A stretch of 59,746 nucleotides of DNA from Bradyrhizobium sacchari (GCF_002068095.1 NZ_LWIG01000015.1:28567-88312); one strand, 5' to 3'; shown: positions 34,742 through 44,520, counted from the stretch's first letter. A program made the numbers and translations. Notes: generated from the sequence alone by a model not told the origin.

Positions 34742-35461
34742 ATGACATCGTCCGCGTATGCTTCGGATCTTCCAGTTCCGGTCGTCGCGGCGGCTTCGCT
34801 GCCAATCGCGGGGTCGTCACAGCGCTTTCCGGTGCGCCGGATCTATTGCGTCGGCCGGAATTATGTCGAGCATATCCGCGAAATGAAGGAAGGCGACGAG
34901 CGCGACCCGCCTTTCTTCTTTCAGAAGCCGGCTGACGCACTCGTTGAAGACGGAGCTGTCATGTCCTATCCGGCCGATACGGAGGATTTTCAGTTCGAGA
35001 TCGAACTCGTGGTCGCGCTCGGCGCCGGCGGTTGCAAATTGTCGCGCAACAATGCGCTGGACAGCGTTTTTGGTTACGCGGTCGGCATCGACCTCACGCG
35101 CCGCGACCGGCAGCGCGAGATGCGGGCGAAGATGCTGCCGTGGGAACGGGGCAAATCGTTCGACGCGTCAGCGCCCTGCGGCGCCATTCATCGCGTTACT
35201 GAAGTGGGGCATCCCGCGCGCGGTGCCATTACGCTCGACGTCAACGGGCGCGAACGGCAGCGCGGCGATCTTTCGCAGATGATCTGGAACGTGCCTGAGA
35301 TCATCGCCAACTTGTCGTCGTCCTATCGCCTCGCGCCTGGTGACCTCGTGATGACGGGCACCCCAGCGGGCGTCGGGCCTCTTTTGCCCGGCGATCGGGT
35401 CACCGGAGCGGTCGAGGGCGTCGGCAGAATCGCCATCACCATTGGAGCGCGCGAGACGTGA
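34742..35461 (+). CDS. fumarylacetoacetate hydrolase (FAH) family protein
   Basis: A 239-residue FAH-family enzyme: IYCVGRNYVEHIREM, PFFFQKPADALVEDG, the metal-binding E-x-E in FEIELVVALG and the Asp in AVGIDLTRRDRQ are all in place, ending LAPGDLVMTGTPAGVGPL. Members hydrolyse, decarboxylate or isomerise 2-oxo acids from ring cleavage. GTG 34739 directly precedes the ATG used. The stop overlaps the start of the deacetylase gene (GTGA). Confidence 0.92.
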   Translation: MTSSAYASDLPVPVVAAASLPIAGSSQRFPVRRIYCVGRNYVEHIREMKEGDERDPPFFFQKPADALVEDGAVMSYPADTEDFQFEIELVVALGAGGCKLSRNNALDSVFGYAVGIDLTRRDRQREMRAKMLPWERGKSFDASAPCGAIHRVTEVGHPARGAITLDVNGRERQRGDLSQMIWNVPEIIANLSSSYRLAPGDLVMTGTPAGVGPLLPGDRVTGAVEGVGRIAITIGARET

Positions 35462-36360
35462 ACATGCTGCCTACCGACCGTCTGGCCTATTCGTCGATCG
35501 CGGACCGCCCGCCGCTGGTGCTTCCGGATGCTGCGCGCGTCGCCGTCTGGGTGATCGTCAATGTGGAGGAATGGGACCCGAAAGAGACGATGCCGCGAAC
35601 GGTGCTGACACCGCCGGCTGGTGGCGCGCCGATGCCCGATATCCCGAACTGGGCCTGGCATGAATACGGCAATCGCGTCGGATTCTGGCGCATGCTCGAT
35701 GTGCTGGACGGCTTCGGTATCAAGGCGGCTCTCGCCATCAACGGCAAGGCCATCGGCACGTATGAGCCGATCGCGAAGGCGGCGCATGATCGAGGCTGGG
35801 AGTTTATCGGACACGGCTTCGGCCAGAAGAACATGCAGAAGGTCGCGGATGAGCGCGACGATATTCGCAAGACGCGCGACGCGATCCGCGCCTATACGAG
35901 CAAGAATCCGCGCGGCTGGCTGGGTCCCGGGCTGACCGAGACCTGGGAGACGCCGGATATCCTGGTGGAGGAAGGGTTCGACTACGTCTGCGACTGGGTG
36001 CTCGACGATGAGCCCGTGGTCCTGAAGACCCGCACGAAGCCGATCGTGAATGTGCCGTACACCCAGGAATGCAACGACGTGGCGATGATGCTGATCCAGC
36101 ATCACAAGGCATCGGAATATCGGGATCGTGCCATCGACCAGTTCGACCAGATCTATGCCGATGCCAAGACTTCATCCCGCATCATGGCGCTGGTGGTTCA
36201 TCCTTACATCATGGGAGCGCCGCATCGGCTCAAATATTTCGCGGCCGCAATCGAGCATATCAAGCGTCATCCCGATGTGAAATTCTGGACTGGAGAGCAG
36301 ATTTACGACTGGTACCTGTCGCAACGTCCGAACGCACTGAAGGATCAAGCTCCGGCATGA
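35458..36360 (+). CDS. polysaccharide deacetylase-fold protein, PuuE allantoinase-like (first copy)
   Basis: A 300-residue NodB-fold protein of the PuuE-like kind, which acts on cyclic amides such as allantoin rather than sugars. Key segments: AVWVIVNVEEWDPKETMPR, NWAWHEYGNRVGFWRMLDVLD, FIGHGFGQKNMQ and GWLGPGLTETWETPDILVEEGFDYVCDWVLDD. The second copy at 42010 shares these blocks. GTG 35458 overlaps the FAH stop; ATG 35464 is an alternative. Within an operon of amidase, FAH and importer, ring opening of a cyclic amide or imide is the most economical guess. Confidence 0.85.
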   Translation: MNMLPTDRLAYSSIADRPPLVLPDAARVAVWVIVNVEEWDPKETMPRTVLTPPAGGAPMPDIPNWAWHEYGNRVGFWRMLDVLDGFGIKAALAINGKAIGTYEPIAKAAHDRGWEFIGHGFGQKNMQKVADERDDIRKTRDAIRAYTSKNPRGWLGPGLTETWETPDILVEEGFDYVCDWVLDDEPVVLKTRTKPIVNVPYTQECNDVAMMLIQHHKASEYRDRAIDQFDQIYADAKTSSRIMALVVHPYIMGAPHRLKYFAAAIEHIKRHPDVKFWTGEQIYDWYLSQRPNALKDQAPA

Positions 36361-37217
36361 TGGGGATCAATCTCTTTCAGATCCTGAACGGCCTGACCTT
36401 CGCGGCGCTGATCTTCATCGTCGCGTCCGGCTTCACATTGATTTTCGGCTTGCTGCGCATCGTCAATCTTGCTCACGGAGCACTCTATCTGGTCGGAGGC
36501 CTCGCTGGCTATTCGGCGGCCAAGGCCAGCGGAAGTTTCGTGGTGGGCGCGTTGGCTGCGATGGCGCTGGTCGCAGCCTTGGGCGCGGTGCTCGACCGCG
36601 GCCTGCTGAGCTTCGTGCGCGGCGTCGAATTGCGCCAAGTCCTGCTCACGCTTGGCGTCGCATTCATTCTCAACGACATCTCGCTCGTGATCTGGGGCGG
36701 AGACACGTTCTCGGTGCCGGTCCCAGCGGCGCTGAGAGGCGCCATGTGGATCGGCGGCGTGATGTATCCGAAGTATCGCATCTTCGTTCTGGTTCTCGGC
36801 CTGCTGGTGTTTACCGCGCTGTGGCTGCTCCTCAACAAGACGCGGCTCGGCGCGCTGATCCGCGCAGGTGTCGATGATCCCGAGATGGTCGAAGCCATGG
36901 GCATCAACATCCGGCGGGTTTTCCTGGGCACATTCATGCTCGGGGCGGCCCTGGCAGGTCTCGGCGGGGTGGTCGGTGGCGCCTTCCTGACCCTCTATCC
37001 GAGTGCCGACGCCGAGATCCTGGTGTTCTCGCTCGCGGTTGTCATCATCGGCGGACGCGGCAGCCTGGTGGGCGCTGCCCTCGGCGCATTGTTGGTTGGC
37101 CTGTTGAATGCGATCGGGCAGGTGATGTTTCCGGAACTCGCCTACTTCGTCATTTTCGGGCCGATGGCGGTGCTGTTGGCATTCCGGCCACTGGGCCTGT
37201 TCGGGAGGGCAGCGTGA
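36357..37217 (+). CDS. livH: branched-chain amino acid-type ABC transporter permease LivH
   Basis: A 286-residue LivH-type permease with about eight helices. The signature GLTFAALIFIVASGFTLIFGLLRIVNLAHGA is at the N-terminus and the cytoplasmic motif GALIRAGVDDPEMVEAMGIN near residue 165. ATG 36357 overlaps the deacetylase stop (ATGA); the longer open frame upstream is a shadow. The real ligand of the importer is likely the pathway substrate rather than leucine. Confidence 0.94.
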   Translation: MMGINLFQILNGLTFAALIFIVASGFTLIFGLLRIVNLAHGALYLVGGLAGYSAAKASGSFVVGALAAMALVAALGAVLDRGLLSFVRGVELRQVLLTLGVAFILNDISLVIWGGDTFSVPVPAALRGAMWIGGVMYPKYRIFVLVLGLLVFTALWLLLNKTRLGALIRAGVDDPEMVEAMGINIRRVFLGTFMLGAALAGLGGVVGGAFLTLYPSADAEILVFSLAVVIIGGRGSLVGAALGALLVGLLNAIGQVMFPELAYFVIFGPMAVLLAFRPLGLFGRAA

Positions 37218-38218
37218 GGTCGGCTTCGTTGACGCCGGCTGCATCGTCGCCGGCTCCCTTGCTTCGCCGGCCTCGCGCCGTCGGCTGGATCGCGATGGTG
37301 CTGCTGGCCCTCGCAGTGCTGCCTGCCGTCTTGCCGAGCTACCAAGTCTCTGTCGTCACGCAGGTCCTGATTTTCAGCGTCCTGGCGATGTCGATCGACA
37401 TTCTCGCGGGCTTCGCCGGGCGCACCTCGCTCGGCCATGGCGCGATTTTCGGCGTCTCCAGCTATGTCGCGATCTATTGGAGCTCGACGCTTGGCGGCGA
37501 CATCTGGATCGGCATCGCCCTCGGCATTCTGGCGGCGACAGCGCTTGCCGGCGTGTTCGCGGCGCTGGCCATCCGCACGTCAGGCGTCTATTTCCTGTTG
37601 CTGACGCTGGCGCTCGGCATGATCGTGTGGGGCGTCTGTTTGCGCTGGACGGCGGTCACGGGCGGCGAAAACGGGCTGCGCGGTGTCGGTCGTCCCGCCT
37701 TCATCGCAGACCATGCCAGCTTCTATTACGCCGTGCTGATCATTGTCGCGCCACTGACCTGGCTGATGTGGCGGCTCGTCCACTCGCCGTTCGGGCTGAC
37801 CTTGCGCGGAATCCGCGATTCCGAGAGCCGCATGCGGAGCCTCGGCTACAACGTTCCGCTCCATCTGTTCGTGGCCTTCGTGCTGTCCGGATTCTTCGCG
37901 GGTGTCGCCGGAGGCCTCTATGTCTTGTTCAACAATTTCGTCAGTCCCTCGACCGTGCAGCTGTCGCAGTCGGTCTCCGCTCTGCTGATGGCCATCACCG
38001 GCGGCGTCGGCACGTTGCTTGGTTCCTTTGTGGGAGCTGCCGCCATCATCGTCCTGGAAAACGCCGTCAGCGCCTACACCGCGCGGTGGCCGAGCGTGCT
38101 CGGGATCGCCTTCGTGCTCATCATGATCTTCGCGCCGGAAGGCGTGGTCGGCCGCGCGCGCCTTCTGCTCGCACGCCGGCGTTCCCGTTCCTCGAAACCA
38201 GATCATTCCGGAGGTTAG
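37214..38218 (+). CDS. livM: branched-chain amino acid-type ABC transporter permease LivM
   Basis: A 334-residue LivM-type permease: SMDILAGFAGRTSLGHGAIFGVSSY, VYFLLLTLALGMIVWG, TGGENGLRGVGRP and LRGIRDSESRMRSLGYN are family hallmarks. The start GTG 37214 overlaps the LivH stop (GTGA). It forms the membrane channel with LivH. The stop is followed after 3 bp by the binding-protein gene. Confidence 0.94.
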   Translation: MRSASLTPAASSPAPLLRRPRAVGWIAMVLLALAVLPAVLPSYQVSVVTQVLIFSVLAMSIDILAGFAGRTSLGHGAIFGVSSYVAIYWSSTLGGDIWIGIALGILAATALAGVFAALAIRTSGVYFLLLTLALGMIVWGVCLRWTAVTGGENGLRGVGRPAFIADHASFYYAVLIIVAPLTWLMWRLVHSPFGLTLRGIRDSESRMRSLGYNVPLHLFVAFVLSGFFAGVAGGLYVLFNNFVSPSTVQLSQSVSALLMAITGGVGTLLGSFVGAAAIIVLENAVSAYTARWPSVLGIAFVLIMIFAPEGVVGRARLLLARRRSRSSKPDHSGG

Positions 38219-38221
38219 ACG

Positions 38222-39481
38222 ATGGACCGCAGACGCTTCCTGAAAACGACAGGCCTTACGCTCGCAGCCGGCACCGGCGTTCTATCCGCGCCCTTCGTGG
38301 CGCGTGCCCAGGCGGCGCCGATCCGTATCGGCCTGATGGCGCCGCAGACCGGTGTCGTCGCGGCCGGCGGCCGCGAGATCATCGACGGCTTTTCGCTGTT
38401 CTGGGAGAGCGCAGGCAACCAGGTGGGCGGCCGCAAGGTTGAGATCATCGTCGAAGACGACGCCTCCAATCCGGATACGGCGCTGCAGAAGGCGCGACGT
38501 CTCGTCGAGCAGGCCAAGGTCGACATGCTCTTTGGCAATCTTCTGGCAAATACCGGCCTTGCCGTTGCCAATTACGTCAAGGGCAACGGGACGCCGTACT
38601 TCATTCCGGTGATCGCGGCCGACGATCTCACTCAGCGCGCCAGGATCAAGAATGTGATCCGCGCCGGCGGTTACAGCGCCAGCCAGTTCTCGCGGCCTCT
38701 TGCGGACTGGGCGCTGAAGCAGGGCTATCGCAAGGTCGCGATGATCTCCCAGGACTACACGTTTGGCCACGAGCAGTGCGGCGGCTTCGCCCAGGCGTTC
38801 ACGGAAGGCGGCGGCACGGTGGTCGGCCAGTTCTGGCATCCGCTCAACACGTCCGACTTCAGCCCCTATCTTGGTCAGGTTGCGGGTGTGAAGGCCGACG
38901 TGGTGTTCGCAATGCAGACCGGCGCCGACGCCACGCGCCTGATCCAGCAATATGCGAGCTTTGGTCTGAAGGATCAGATACCCCTGCTGGGGTCGCAGAA
39001 CGCAACCGACCAGTCCGTCATCCGGACGATGGGCGCCGAGTGCGAGGGGATCGTCACCTCCGCCCATTTCGCCGAGGGTGCCGATCTCCCGGCGACCCAG
39101 ACGTTCGTCAAGACCTATTCCGACAAGTTTAGCAAGATCCCCTCGCTTTACGCCTTTTCGCATTATGTCGGTGCGATGTGGGTGGCCAAGGCGATCAACG
39201 CGATCAACGGCAAGGTCGAAGACCGCGATGTCTTCCTCGACACCGTCCTCAAGACCGACCTTCCCGACAGCCCGCTCGGCAAGCCGGTTCGCTTTGATGA
39301 CTACGGCAATCCTGTCTACGACGTCGTCATCCGCAAGACCATGAAGAACAAGGACGGAAAATTCTGGAATGTCCCGATCGGGGGCTATCCGCAGGTGTCG
39401 CAGTTCTGGAAGTACGACCCCGCGACCTACATGAAGCAGCCGCCCTATTCGCGGGATTTCCAGGGCATCAAGAAGACCTGA
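38222..39481 (+). CDS. Liv-type ABC transporter substrate-binding protein with Tat-like signal
   Basis: A 419-residue periplasmic binding protein of the LivJ/AmiC type. The N-terminus MDRRRFLKTTGLTLAAGTG is a twin-arginine signal with likely cleavage after FVARA. The mature start PIRIGLMAPQTGVVAAGGREIIDGF and the motif VEIIVEDDASNPDTALQKARRLVEQ are typical. It lies between livM (3-bp gap) and livG, with a perfect hairpin immediately downstream that could stabilise its mRNA for higher expression. Confidence 0.93.
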   Translation: MDRRRFLKTTGLTLAAGTGVLSAPFVARAQAAPIRIGLMAPQTGVVAAGGREIIDGFSLFWESAGNQVGGRKVEIIVEDDASNPDTALQKARRLVEQAKVDMLFGNLLANTGLAVANYVKGNGTPYFIPVIAADDLTQRARIKNVIRAGGYSASQFSRPLADWALKQGYRKVAMISQDYTFGHEQCGGFAQAFTEGGGTVVGQFWHPLNTSDFSPYLGQVAGVKADVVFAMQTGADATRLIQQYASFGLKDQIPLLGSQNATDQSVIRTMGAECEGIVTSAHFAEGADLPATQTFVKTYSDKFSKIPSLYAFSHYVGAMWVAKAINAINGKVEDRDVFLDTVLKTDLPDSPLGKPVRFDDYGNPVYDVVIRKTMKNKDGKFWNVPIGGYPQVSQFWKYDPATYMKQPPYSRDFQGIKKT

Positions 39482-39485
39482 GACC

Positions 39486-39517
39486 AACATGGCGGCCGGC
39501 TCGCCGGCCGCCATGTT
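39486..39517. promoter_or_regulatory. perfect 15-bp intercistronic hairpin between binding-protein and livG genes
   Basis: AACATGGCGGCCGGC and its exact reverse complement are separated by two bases, beginning 5 bp after the binding-protein stop. No T-run follows, so it is less a terminator than an mRNA-stabilising or attenuating stem. The ATG of the longest livG frame lies inside it, which argues for a livG start further downstream. Confidence 0.85.
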
Positions 39518-39527
39518 CTGCCAATTG

Positions 39528-40290
<763 letters not shown>

Positions 40291-40298
<8 letters not shown>

Positions 40299-40995
40299 GA
40301 TCCGGGATCTTCACAGCTTCTATGGCGAGGCCCATGTGGTGCAGGGCGCCTCGCTCACGGTGCGCGACGGCGAGGTGGTTGCGCTGCTCGGCCGCAACGG
40401 CATGGGCAAGACCAGCCTGATCCGCTCGGTGATGGGCCTGTCTGCGCCGCAGGTGCGGCAGGGCAGCGTGGCATGGAAAGGCGAAGTCCTGACCGGGATG
40501 AAATCGCACGAGATCGCCGGGCGCAAGATCGCGCTGGTGCCGCAGGGGCGGCGGCTCTTTCCCTCGCTCACAGTGACCGAACATCTCACCATGATCAAAT
40601 CCGCCCGCGCGCGCAACGGCTGGACCGTCGATCGCGTCATGGAGCTGTTCCCGCGGCTGGCCGAGCGGCGCCAGCACCGCGGCAACCAGCTCTCGGGCGG
40701 CGAGCGGCAGATGCTCGCCGTGGCGCGCGCGCTGATGATCGACCCTGAGCTCATCCTGATGGACGAGCCCTCGGAAGGACTGGCGCCCGTCATGGTCCAG
40801 CATCTGGAAGGCATCATCGCACGGCTGAAGGAGGCGGGTCTGGCGATCCTGCTGGTCGAGCAGAACCTCTACAGCGCGCTTGCGGTTGCAGACCGCGTCT
40901 ATGTCATCGAGACCGGAAAGATCGTCCACGAGGCGGATGCGTCGGCCCTGGTCGATAATCCCCAATCGCTCATACGCTTCCTCGGCGTGCACTGA
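40291..40995 (+). CDS. livF: Liv-type ABC transporter ATP-binding protein LivF
   Basis: A 234-residue LivF-type ATPase: MLEIRDLHSFYGEAHVVQGASL, Walker A GRNGMGKTSLIRS, VPQGRRLFPSLTVTEHL, signature LSGGERQMLAVARAL, Walker B LILMDEPSEGLAP and VEQNLYSAL. ATG 40291 overlaps the end of livG. It completes a five-gene importer (livH, livM, binding protein, livG, livF). Confidence 0.94.
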
Positions 40996-41006
40996 GGCCC
41001 GACTGC

Positions 41007-41996
41007 ATGAAGATCGATATCCACAGCCACGTCATTCCGGATCGCATCGTCGGCGCCATCGCCGCCGATCCCAAGCGCTTCCGCGCGCGCATCGAAGGCG
41101 AGGGGCCTGCGCGCAAGATCATTCACGACCAGGGTTATGTCTATCCTTTGTTCGAGGAGTTTCGCCAGACGGAGGCCAAGCTCGACGCCATGGACCGCAA
41201 GGGCATCGACATCTCCGTGATCTCCCCGGCGCCGCCGATGTTCTATTATTGGGCCGATGCCGACCTTGCGCTCGAGGTCGCCGGCCTCGTCAATGACGGC
41301 GTGGCCGACATGGTCGGCGTCAAGCCCGCCCGATTGCGGGGGATGGCGACTGTGCCGATGCAGCATCCGGATGCCGCCGTCGCCGAGCTCGAGCGCGTCG
41401 TTCGTGCCTACGGGTTCAAGGCCGTGGAGATCGGCACGTCGATCGAGGGTGCGCAGCTCGCCGAGGAGCGTTTTCGTCCGCTGCTGCGCCGCGCCAGCGA
41501 GCTCAACGTCTTCGTCTTTGCGCATCCCTATTATGTTGGCGCCAAGAGCGGGCTCGAGAACTACTATCTCACCAATCTCATCGGCAACCCGCTGGACACG
41601 ACGGTGATGCTGGCCAATCTCATGTTCTCCGGCCGGCTCGATGAACTGCCCGACCTGAAGCTCGTTCTGGCGCATGGCGGAGGCTTTGCGCCGTACCAGA
41701 TCGGACGGCTGGTCCACGGACACGCAGTGCGCAACGAAGCCAAAAGCATCAGCAAATCCTCGCCGAAGGACCTGCTCAAACGGATCTATTTCGACAGCCT
41801 CGTTTTCGAACCGCAGGCGCTGCGCTACCTCATCGATCTCGTCGGCGCCGATCATATCTGCATCGGAACCGACGCCCCCTTCGATATGGCCGACGTCGAT
41901 CCCGGTGCGACGATCGAGGCGGTGCCGGCGATCACACCGTTAGAGCGTCAATGCATCTGCTGCGACACAGCGCTGAAGCTGCTGTGCGAAGGTTAA
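41007..41996 (+). CDS. amidohydrolase, ACMSD family
   Basis: A 329-residue metal-dependent amidohydrolase of the 2-amino-3-carboxymuconate-6-semialdehyde decarboxylase family. Metal ligands are visible: HxH in MKIDIHSHVIP, His in VFVFAHPYYVG and LVLAHGGGFAPYQIGR, and Asp in CIGTDAPFDM. Family members decarboxylate or hydrolyse ring-cleavage products. GAGG precedes the ATG. It lies between livF (11 bp) and the second deacetylase (13 bp), in the same operon. Confidence 0.93.
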   Translation: MKIDIHSHVIPDRIVGAIAADPKRFRARIEGEGPARKIIHDQGYVYPLFEEFRQTEAKLDAMDRKGIDISVISPAPPMFYYWADADLALEVAGLVNDGVADMVGVKPARLRGMATVPMQHPDAAVAELERVVRAYGFKAVEIGTSIEGAQLAEERFRPLLRRASELNVFVFAHPYYVGAKSGLENYYLTNLIGNPLDTTVMLANLMFSGRLDELPDLKLVLAHGGGFAPYQIGRLVHGHAVRNEAKSISKSSPKDLLKRIYFDSLVFEPQALRYLIDLVGADHICIGTDAPFDMADVDPGATIEAVPAITPLERQCICCDTALKLLCEG

Positions 41997-42009
41997 GAGG
42001 GAGGAAGAA

Positions 42010-42900
42010 ATGTCAGAGCCCGTCGGCAACAGCCTCCGCAATCGGCTGCCCTATGTCCCGATTCATCGCAGGCCGGCGCTAAAGCTCCCCAACGATGCGC
42101 GGGTGGCGGTGTGGACCATCGTCAATGTCGAGAACTGGAGTCCGAATGGCGCGATGCCTCGCGCAGTGCTGCCGCCGCCGATGGGACAGCCGCTGCTGCC
42201 CGACGTCCCCAACTGGGCCTGGCACGAATATGGGATGCGTGTCGGCTTCTGGCGTTTCCTGGATGCACTGGGCAGCCGAAATCTTAAGGCGACGTTTGCG
42301 CTCAATGGCTCCGTCTGCGAGCTTTATCCCGAAGCATGCGAGGCGGCGCGGGACGCGGGATGGGATTTCATGGGTCACGGCTTCGTGCAGAAGCCGATGC
42401 ACAAGGTCGAGGACCAGAAATCGGCGATCGCCGACACGATCGCGGCGATCACGAAATTCACCGGCAAGCCGCCCCGCGGCTGGGAAAGCCCGGGCCTCAC
42501 CGAGACCGACGAGACGCTGGACCTGCTCGCCGAAGCCGGCATCGAATATGTCGCCGATTGGGTGCTGGACGAGCAGCCGCTCCCGTTGAAGACGCGCCAC
42601 GGCGACATCATCTCCGTTCCCTACACGGTAGAGATCAATGACGTCGTCATCAGCGCGGTCCAGCAGCAGCCTTCGGACGAAATTTTGCGCCGCGGCCGTG
42701 ATCAATTCGACCGGCTCTATCTCGACGGCGCCAAGGCGCCGCGCGTCATGGCCATTTCCATCCACCCGTATCTGACCGGTGTGCCGCACCGGATCAAATA
42801 TCTCGAGATGCTTTACGACTACATTCTTGGCCACGACCGCGTCGTGATGTGGACTGGGGCCGAGATCCTCGATTGGTACCGCTGGCAGGTGCCGGCTTAG
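42010..42900 (+). CDS. polysaccharide deacetylase-fold protein, PuuE allantoinase-like (second copy)
   Basis: A 296-residue paralogue of the protein at 35458, sharing AVWTIVNVENWSP, NWAWHEYGMRVGFWRFLDALG, FMGHGFVQKPMHKVEDQ and GWESPGLTETDETLDLLAEAGIEYVADWVLDEQPLPLKTR. GGGAGGAAGAA before the ATG is a strong ribosome-binding site. Two copies bracketing one importer suggest two successive ring or amide openings, or two related substrates. The last gene of the operon; converges on the alpha/beta-hydrolase gene. Confidence 0.87.
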   Translation: MSEPVGNSLRNRLPYVPIHRRPALKLPNDARVAVWTIVNVENWSPNGAMPRAVLPPPMGQPLLPDVPNWAWHEYGMRVGFWRFLDALGSRNLKATFALNGSVCELYPEACEAARDAGWDFMGHGFVQKPMHKVEDQKSAIADTIAAITKFTGKPPRGWESPGLTETDETLDLLAEAGIEYVADWVLDEQPLPLKTRHGDIISVPYTVEINDVVISAVQQQPSDEILRRGRDQFDRLYLDGAKAPRVMAISIHPYLTGVPHRIKYLEMLYDYILGHDRVVMWTGAEILDWYRWQVPA

Positions 42901-42920
42901 GCCAGCGCCGCTGCGGCGTA

Positions 42921-43703
42921 TCAGGACAGGAAATCTTCGATGGCCCGAATGAACGCCTCCGGCTGCTCCAGCGGCGGGCAGTGCCCGCATCCCGGCAATT
43001 CACGGTAGGACGCGCCGGGAATCTTATCCGCCAAAAGCCGGCAGAGCGGAGGCGGGGTGGCGGCATCGAGCTCACCGCACACGACGCGGGTGGGTTTGCA
43101 GATCGCGCCGAGCTGCGGCGTCAGGTCCGCCGTCATCAAGCTGCGACAAGCCGCGATGAAACCCTGGGGATCGATGCCAAGCAATACGCGTCGTCGCTCG
43201 TCGACGGCACCGGGGTGCGCAGCAAGATAAGCCTCGTGGAAGACGCGGTTGGCCGAAATCGTCGCGACCGAACCGATACCTTCGTTCTCTACCTTGGCTG
43301 CCATCACCTCAAAGGCTTTGCGGCCTTCCGGCGGAAAACCGGCAGCGACGTCGGAAAGAACGAGTTTGCCGAACTTCGCGCCGTGCCGCAGCGCCATCGC
43401 CACCGCGACCGTGCCGCCGAACCCGTTGCCGATCACCACCGTCTGTTCGGACAAGCCCTGAGGCGTGAAGAGCTGGGCGAGATGATCTGCGTAGCCCTCG
43501 ATGCCCGGCGCGATGCAGGCCGAGCCGTGGAAGCCGGGCAGGTTCACGAGGGAGACGCGAAAACGCTGTGTGAGCCAGGGCAGGACGGGATTGAAGGCCG
43601 TTCGGTCAGCCAGAAGCGAATGAACGACCAGCAGATCGGGACCCGAACCGGCCTGAACCGCCGTCAGGCGACCTGCGGCGAAGGCGACTGGTTTGAACTC
43701 CAC
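42921..43703 (-). CDS. alpha/beta hydrolase-fold protein lacking the nucleophilic serine
   Basis: A 260-residue alpha/beta-hydrolase-fold protein starting at GTG 43703, with AAGGAG seven bases upstream. The nucleophile elbow, normally G-x-S-x-G, reads VIGNGFGGTVAVA, so the catalytic Ser is Gly. Candidates for Asp (GELDAATPPP) and His (GCGHCPPLEQPEAF) remain. The fold is otherwise intact, so this is not obvious decay. It may be a non-hydrolytic lyase-like enzyme or a binding protein. In nicotinate-type pathways a related fold (NicD) deformylates an intermediate, but that enzyme uses Ser. Divergent from the second GntR gene. Confidence 0.88.
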   Translation of the reverse strand: MEFKPVAFAAGRLTAVQAGSGPDLLVVHSLLADRTAFNPVLPWLTQRFRVSLVNLPGFHGSACIAPGIEGYADHLAQLFTPQGLSEQTVVIGNGFGGTVAVAMALRHGAKFGKLVLSDVAAGFPPEGRKAFEVMAAKVENEGIGSVATISANRVFHEAYLAAHPGAVDERRRVLLGIDPQGFIAACRSLMTADLTPQLGAICKPTRVVCGELDAATPPPLCRLLADKIPGASYRELPGCGHCPPLEQPEAFIRAIEDFLS

Positions 43704-43775
43704 GTGCGTCTCCTTGGAATATTACGGAAGGAAAATTCGGGTCTACGGCTGTCCCGATCTAGCAAATTCGAGTTC

Positions 43776-43788
43776 ATACTTAAAGTAT
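43776..43788. promoter_or_regulatory. GntR-type operator candidate (ATACTTAAAGTAT)
   Basis: A perfect inverted repeat (ATACTT/AAGTAT, one central base) just upstream of the -35 element of the second GntR gene and in the divergent region with the alpha/beta-hydrolase gene. Binding by that GntR is inferred. Confidence 0.5.
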
Positions 43789-43798
43789 TTTCAGTGAC

Positions 43799-43826
43799 TT
43801 GTCAGCCGAGGTAAGAAGTCTATAAT
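43799..43826 (+). promoter_or_regulatory. sigma-70-type promoter giving a leaderless or near-leaderless GntR transcript
   Basis: TTGTCA and a perfect TATAAT are separated by 16 bp. The first ATG of the GntR gene is only 7 bp after TATAAT, so transcription would begin at or next to the A of that ATG. Confidence 0.6.
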
Positions 43827-43833
43827 ATATCAG

Positions 43834-44511
43834 ATGAACGAAATTCCATACCAACTGATGCGCGCTGATATCTACGGTGTTCTCCGCCGGGAGCTGTTGA
43901 GCTGCGCCATCCGGCCCGGCGCCGAGATCAGGGACGCCGAGATCGCCGAGCGTTTCGCGGTGTCTCGCTCGCCGGTCCGCGACGCGCTGCTGCGGCTGGA
44001 GGCCGAGGGCCTCGTGGTGATCAGCCCGCGCAAGGGCTATCGGGCCGCCCCGATCTCGATTGCGGACGCGCGGGACCTGTTCGAATTCCGCGCTATCCTC
44101 GAACCCGCTTGCGCGGCGAGCGTGGCATCCGAGGCGACCGACGAAGCTCTGCGCGGCCTCGATCGCTTTTGTTCCATGGACGGGTTCGCTGCAGGGGCAG
44201 CGGCTGCGGAGCCGACGTTCGTGCAATACAACCGCGAGTTTCATCTGGCGATCGCGGGTCTGTGCACGAACCAGCGCATGCGCGAGGCGGCCATCGATCT
44301 GATCGAACAGTTCGATCGTCTCGTCATTGTGAGCATCAGCAGCAGCGAGGCCGGCGGCCAGCAGGAGGCGCTGATCGCCGAGCACTGTGAGATCATCACC
44401 GCGCTGCAGGCGCGCGACGGCAAGCGGGCCGGGCGCATTCTGGCGCGCCACGCCGGCCGTGCGCGCAAGCGTGTGTTGTCGGCGCTCTCGCGCTCGCCGA
44501 TCGTGCCCTAG
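43834..44511 (+). CDS. GntR family transcriptional regulator, FCD domain (second)
   Basis: A 225-residue FadR-type regulator: YGVLRRELLSCAIRPGAEIRDAEIAERFAVSRSPVRDALLRLEAEGLV is the winged HTH, and FHLAIAGLCTNQRMREA with EHCEIITALQARDG belong to the FCD domain. The promoter position suggests a leaderless mRNA from ATG 43834; ATG 43858 is the alternative and has no Shine-Dalgarno. It lies 9 bp before the molybdenum hydroxylase genes, so it probably controls these and perhaps the divergent gene. Confidence 0.92.
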   Translation: MNEIPYQLMRADIYGVLRRELLSCAIRPGAEIRDAEIAERFAVSRSPVRDALLRLEAEGLVVISPRKGYRAAPISIADARDLFEFRAILEPACAASVASEATDEALRGLDRFCSMDGFAAGAAAAEPTFVQYNREFHLAIAGLCTNQRMREAAIDLIEQFDRLVIVSISSSEAGGQQEALIAEHCEIITALQARDGKRAGRILARHAGRARKRVLSALSRSPIVP

Positions 44512-44520
44512 GGAGCAGCG

